Assembly (NCBI GenBank): GCA_003551805.1
Contig: PUNR01000220.1
Coordinates: forward strand, 1 to 6,887
Direction of reading: 5' to 3'
DNA length: 6,887 nt
DNA from: Loktanella sp.
GTDB lineage: Bacteria > Pseudomonadota > Alphaproteobacteria > Rhodobacterales > Rhodobacteraceae
The translations under genes and the position numbers were made by a program. The notes beneath the pieces are model-generated. The model ran no database searches. It saw only the letters and a list, made by a program, of their open reading frames with translations, and was not told the DNA's origin. Below, piece after piece: positions 4,977 through 6,887 of this stretch. The stretch's first letter is position 1. Each line of letters starts with the position of its first letter.

Positions 4977-5900
4977 TTATGAAGTCAGTGACAAAAAGAC
5001 ATCTTCCAGATCGGCCTCGCGGCTTTGGACGTCTTTGATCGTGATGCCCGCATCCCGCACCAGTGACAGGATCGCATCGGCAGGCGTGGCACCCGCACTA
5101 TAGGTAAAGCTAAGCCTGCCATCGGCGTGATGCTGGCCTGTGATGCCCGCAGGCAAGGCGGGCAGGGCGGCAGGGCCCGTTGGGGTGATGACCAGCGTTT
5201 TGCTGTCAAGCCGGCCCAGCAGGTTTGCCGTGCTGTCGCGGATCACCACAGACCCATGATCGATGATCGCGATTTCGTCGCACATTTCCTGCGCTTCTTC
5301 CAGATAATGCGTGGTCAGGATGATGGTCATCCCGGCCTCGTTCAATTTGCGCACATTGTCCCAAAGCATGTTGCGCAGCGCGATATCGACACCTGCGGTG
5401 GGTTCATCCAGCACAAGGATTTGCGGGCTGTGTACAAGCGCCTTGCCCAGCAGCAACCTGCGCCGCATCCCACCCGAAAGCGACCGCGCATAGGCATCAG
5501 CCTTGTCGGTCAGCCCGATCAGATCAAGAATTTCTGCCGTCCGCCGCTGTGATTTCGGCACGCCGTAAAGACCCGCCTGCACGTCAAGCGACCCTGCGGG
5601 CGTGAAAAACGGATCAAGGTTCGGTTCCTGCGGCATGATCCCGATGGCTGCGCGCGACTGACGCGGGTTCTTATCCTGATCGAATCCCCAGATTTTCACC
5701 GATCCGGCGGATTTCACCACCAACCCCGCCAGAATATTGATGAGTGTCGATTTTCCAGCACCATTCGGCCCCAGCAGCCCAAAGATCGACCCGCGCGGGA
5801 TGTTTAGGTCAATGCCTTTCAACGCCTCGTGTGCGGGGGCGCGTTTTGTCGCGGCATAGGTCTTTTTCAGCCCGGTGATTTCGATGGCGTTGTCGGTCAT
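4977..5900 (-). CDS. ABC transporter ATP-binding protein (ABC-2/YadG-like)
   Basis: A 307-residue nucleotide-binding subunit with every catalytic motif present: Walker A GPNGAGKST (44-52), Q-loop Q91, signature LSGGM (141-145), Walker B ILVLDEP (161-167), D-loop region GVD (170-172) and switch histidine H198. The C-terminal tail, from about residue 231, ends in the DLEDVFLSLTS form common in ABC-2 exporter ATPases (YadG, CcmA, NodI and drug-export types). These proteins power export or other work by a membrane partner. No ABC-2 permease is encoded in the window: the gene converges on HIT downstream and is divergent from the zinc-finger gene upstream, so its partner is encoded elsewhere. The ATG is preceded by AGGGGAAAG, with about 9 nt spacing. 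The substrate cannot be read from the sequence. Confidence 0.94.
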   Translation of the reverse strand: MTDNAIEITGLKKTYAATKRAPAHEALKGIDLNIPRGSIFGLLGPNGAGKSTLINILAGLVVKSAGSVKIWGFDQDKNPRQSRAAIGIMPQEPNLDPFFTPAGSLDVQAGLYGVPKSQRRTAEILDLIGLTDKADAYARSLSGGMRRRLLLGKALVHSPQILVLDEPTAGVDIALRNMLWDNVRKLNEAGMTIILTTHYLEEAQEMCDEIAIIDHGSVVIRDSTANLLGRLDSKTLVITPTGPAALPALPAGITGQHHADGRLSFTYSAGATPADAILSLVRDAGITIKDVQSREADLEDVFLSLTS

Positions 5901-5986
5901 GGTGGTCTTTCCCCTGTGCCGTAGCTGCGGTATAGGGTGTCACATAAGGCGGGCAGCGCCCCGCGGCAATCAGACAGGCCAGATCA

Positions 5987-6166
5987 ATGACCACACCCGC
6001 CCCCGAAACCCGCATTGTGAACGAATGGCGCGTGGCCTGCGACGGCGGCGAAGGCGGGCTAGGCCATCCGCGCATCTGGCTGCAGATCCCCGACCAACGT
6101 GGTTGGGTTGAATGCCCCTATTGCGATGCCCGCATCATCCACAAGGATTTTGAAGGCAAGGTCTGA
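5987..6166 (+). CDS. Small CHCC zinc-finger domain protein (NDUFS6-like zf-CHCC)
   Basis: A 59-residue gene whose product has the metal-ligand spacing of the zf-CHCC family: C18, H27, C43 and C46, the last two in ECPYCDARI (42-50). The central part GHPRIWLQIP (26-35) and the short tail after the CxxC also fit. The family includes the zinc-binding region of mitochondrial complex I subunit NDUFS6; the bacterial stand-alone proteins are small and poorly characterised, so a link to respiration is only by homology. The ATG at 5987 is the only good start, since an in-frame TAA lies at 5945-5947 and no other ATG, GTG or TTG falls between. The ribosome site is weak. The gene is divergent from the ABC gene across 86 bp and 36 bp upstream of polA in the same direction, so it may share its transcript. 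Confidence 0.88.
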   Translation: MTTPAPETRIVNEWRVACDGGEGGLGHPRIWLQIPDQRGWVECPYCDARIIHKDFEGKV

Positions 6167-6202
6167 CCCCCCTTCAGGCCATTCATTTTACGGAGACCAG
6201 AC

Positions 6203-6887
6203 ATGACAACCACTTTCGGCAAAGGCTGTCATCTGCATCTGATTGACGGTTCCGCCTTTATTTTTCGCGCCTATCACGCCTTGCCGCCCCTCACGCGCAA
6301 ATCCGACGGCCTGCCTGTCGGCGCTGTCAGCGGTTTTGTGAATATGCTGCAACGCTATGTCGAAAATAACAGCGGTGCCGATGCCGCGACCCATGTGGCG
6401 GTGATCTTCGACAAGGGCAGTCACACGTTCCGCAATGATATGTATGACCAGTACAAGGCCAACCGCGACGCCATGCCCGAAGATCTGCGCCCGCAGATCC
6501 CGCTCACCCGTGCCGCCACCCGCGCCTTCAACATCGCCTGTGAAGAGGTAGAAGGGTTCGAGGCTGATGACATCATCGCCACTCTTGCCCATCAGGCCCG
6601 CAATGCGGGGGGTCGTGTCACGATTGTCAGCTCTGACAAGGATCTGATGCAACTGGTCGGTGACGGTGTCGAAATGCTCGACCCGATGAAAAACAAACGC
6701 ATCGACCGCGACGGGGTGTTCGAAAAATTTGGTGTCTATCCTGACCGTGTCGTCGATGTGCAGGCTTTGGCCGGCGATTCGGTCGACAACGTGCCGGGCG
6801 CGCCGGGGATCGGGATCAAGACTGCGGCCCTGCTGATCAATGAATTCGGCGATCTGGAAAGCTTGCTGGACCGCGCAGGCGAGATCA
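6203..6887 (+). CDS. polA: DNA polymerase I, N-terminal part (5'-3' exonuclease domain), truncated by the window edge
   Basis: The first 228 codons of PolA, the repair and Okazaki-fragment polymerase. The visible part is the 5'-3' exonuclease/flap-nuclease domain. Expected metal-binding acidic residues: D15 in LIDGS, D70 in IFDKG, E120/D122/D123 in EGFEADDIIA, D145/D147 in SSDKD, and D192/D195 in GDSVDNVPG. The last leads into the helix-hairpin-helix PGIGIKTA (201-208), which grips DNA. DQYKANR (82-88) is the usual PolA segment. All key residues are intact, so the nuclease should be active; the 3'-5' and polymerase domains lie outside the window. The ATG is supported by GGAG (6192-6195) with 7 nt spacing. 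The gene follows the zinc-finger gene after 36 bp. Confidence 0.97.
   Translation, partial: MTTTFGKGCHLHLIDGSAFIFRAYHALPPLTRKSDGLPVGAVSGFVNMLQRYVENNSGADAATHVAVIFDKGSHTFRNDMYDQYKANRDAMPEDLRPQIPLTRAATRAFNIACEEVEGFEADDIIATLAHQARNAGGRVTIVSSDKDLMQLVGDGVEMLDPMKNKRIDRDGVFEKFGVYPDRVVDVQALAGDSVDNVPGAPGIGIKTAALLINEFGDLESLLDRAGEI

Noticed and set aside
6188..6652. Minus-strand open frame (154 codons) opposite polA
   Set aside because: It is fully antisense to the strongly conserved exonuclease domain and has no motifs.

Overview
The window looks like chromosomal DNA from an alphaproteobacterium, most likely of the Rhodobacteraceae (roseobacter group). This rests on the GC-rich coding style, the protein set (PfkB adenosine-kinase-like protein, Sulfotransfer_2 protein, Core-2/I-branching glycosyltransferase with a long C-terminal extension, CHCC zinc-finger miniprotein, PolA) and the spacer sequences. 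The assignment is from recognition, not from a search.

Layout, left to right. A complete PfkB-family kinase (41-1033, +) meets a protein of unknown function (999-1718, -) tail to tail, with a 35-bp overlap of their coding ends. A 322-bp gene-free stretch (1719-2040) holds two copies of a short repeat in inverted orientation and G/C-rich hairpins. Next is a divergent pair: a sulfotransferase (2041-2862, -) and a GT14-type glycosyltransferase (2968-4545, +). They are separated by 105 bp that contain a TTAA-N7-TTAA dyad overlapping the sulfotransferase ribosome-binding site. A HIT-family hydrolase (4555-4917, +) follows the glycosyltransferase after 9 bp and is probably co-transcribed. It converges on an ABC transporter ATPase (4977-5900, -) across a 59-bp gap made up of a hairpin and a third repeat copy. 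To the right, a 59-residue CHCC zinc-finger gene (5987-6166, +) lies just before the 5' third or so of polA (6203 onward, +), which runs off the window.

How the genes work together. The sulfotransferase and glycosyltransferase plausibly build or decorate a surface or secreted glycan. The unknown protein at 999-1718 has a nucleotide-binding or glycosyltransferase look and could belong to the same theme, but this is inference. The kinase, HIT protein, zinc-finger protein and PolA are housekeeping (nucleoside/nucleotide metabolism, respiratory or accessory function, DNA repair). The ABC ATPase has no permease in the window.

No CRISPR array, tRNA, rRNA, transposase or phage gene was seen. The most noteworthy items are the repeated spacer motif (three copies in 6.9 kb), the CtrA-box-like dyad in the sulfotransferase/glycosyltransferase spacer, and two poorly characterised protein segments: the whole 239-residue protein at 999-1718 and the C-terminal half of the glycosyltransferase. 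I did not find clear evidence of a wholly new multi-gene system.
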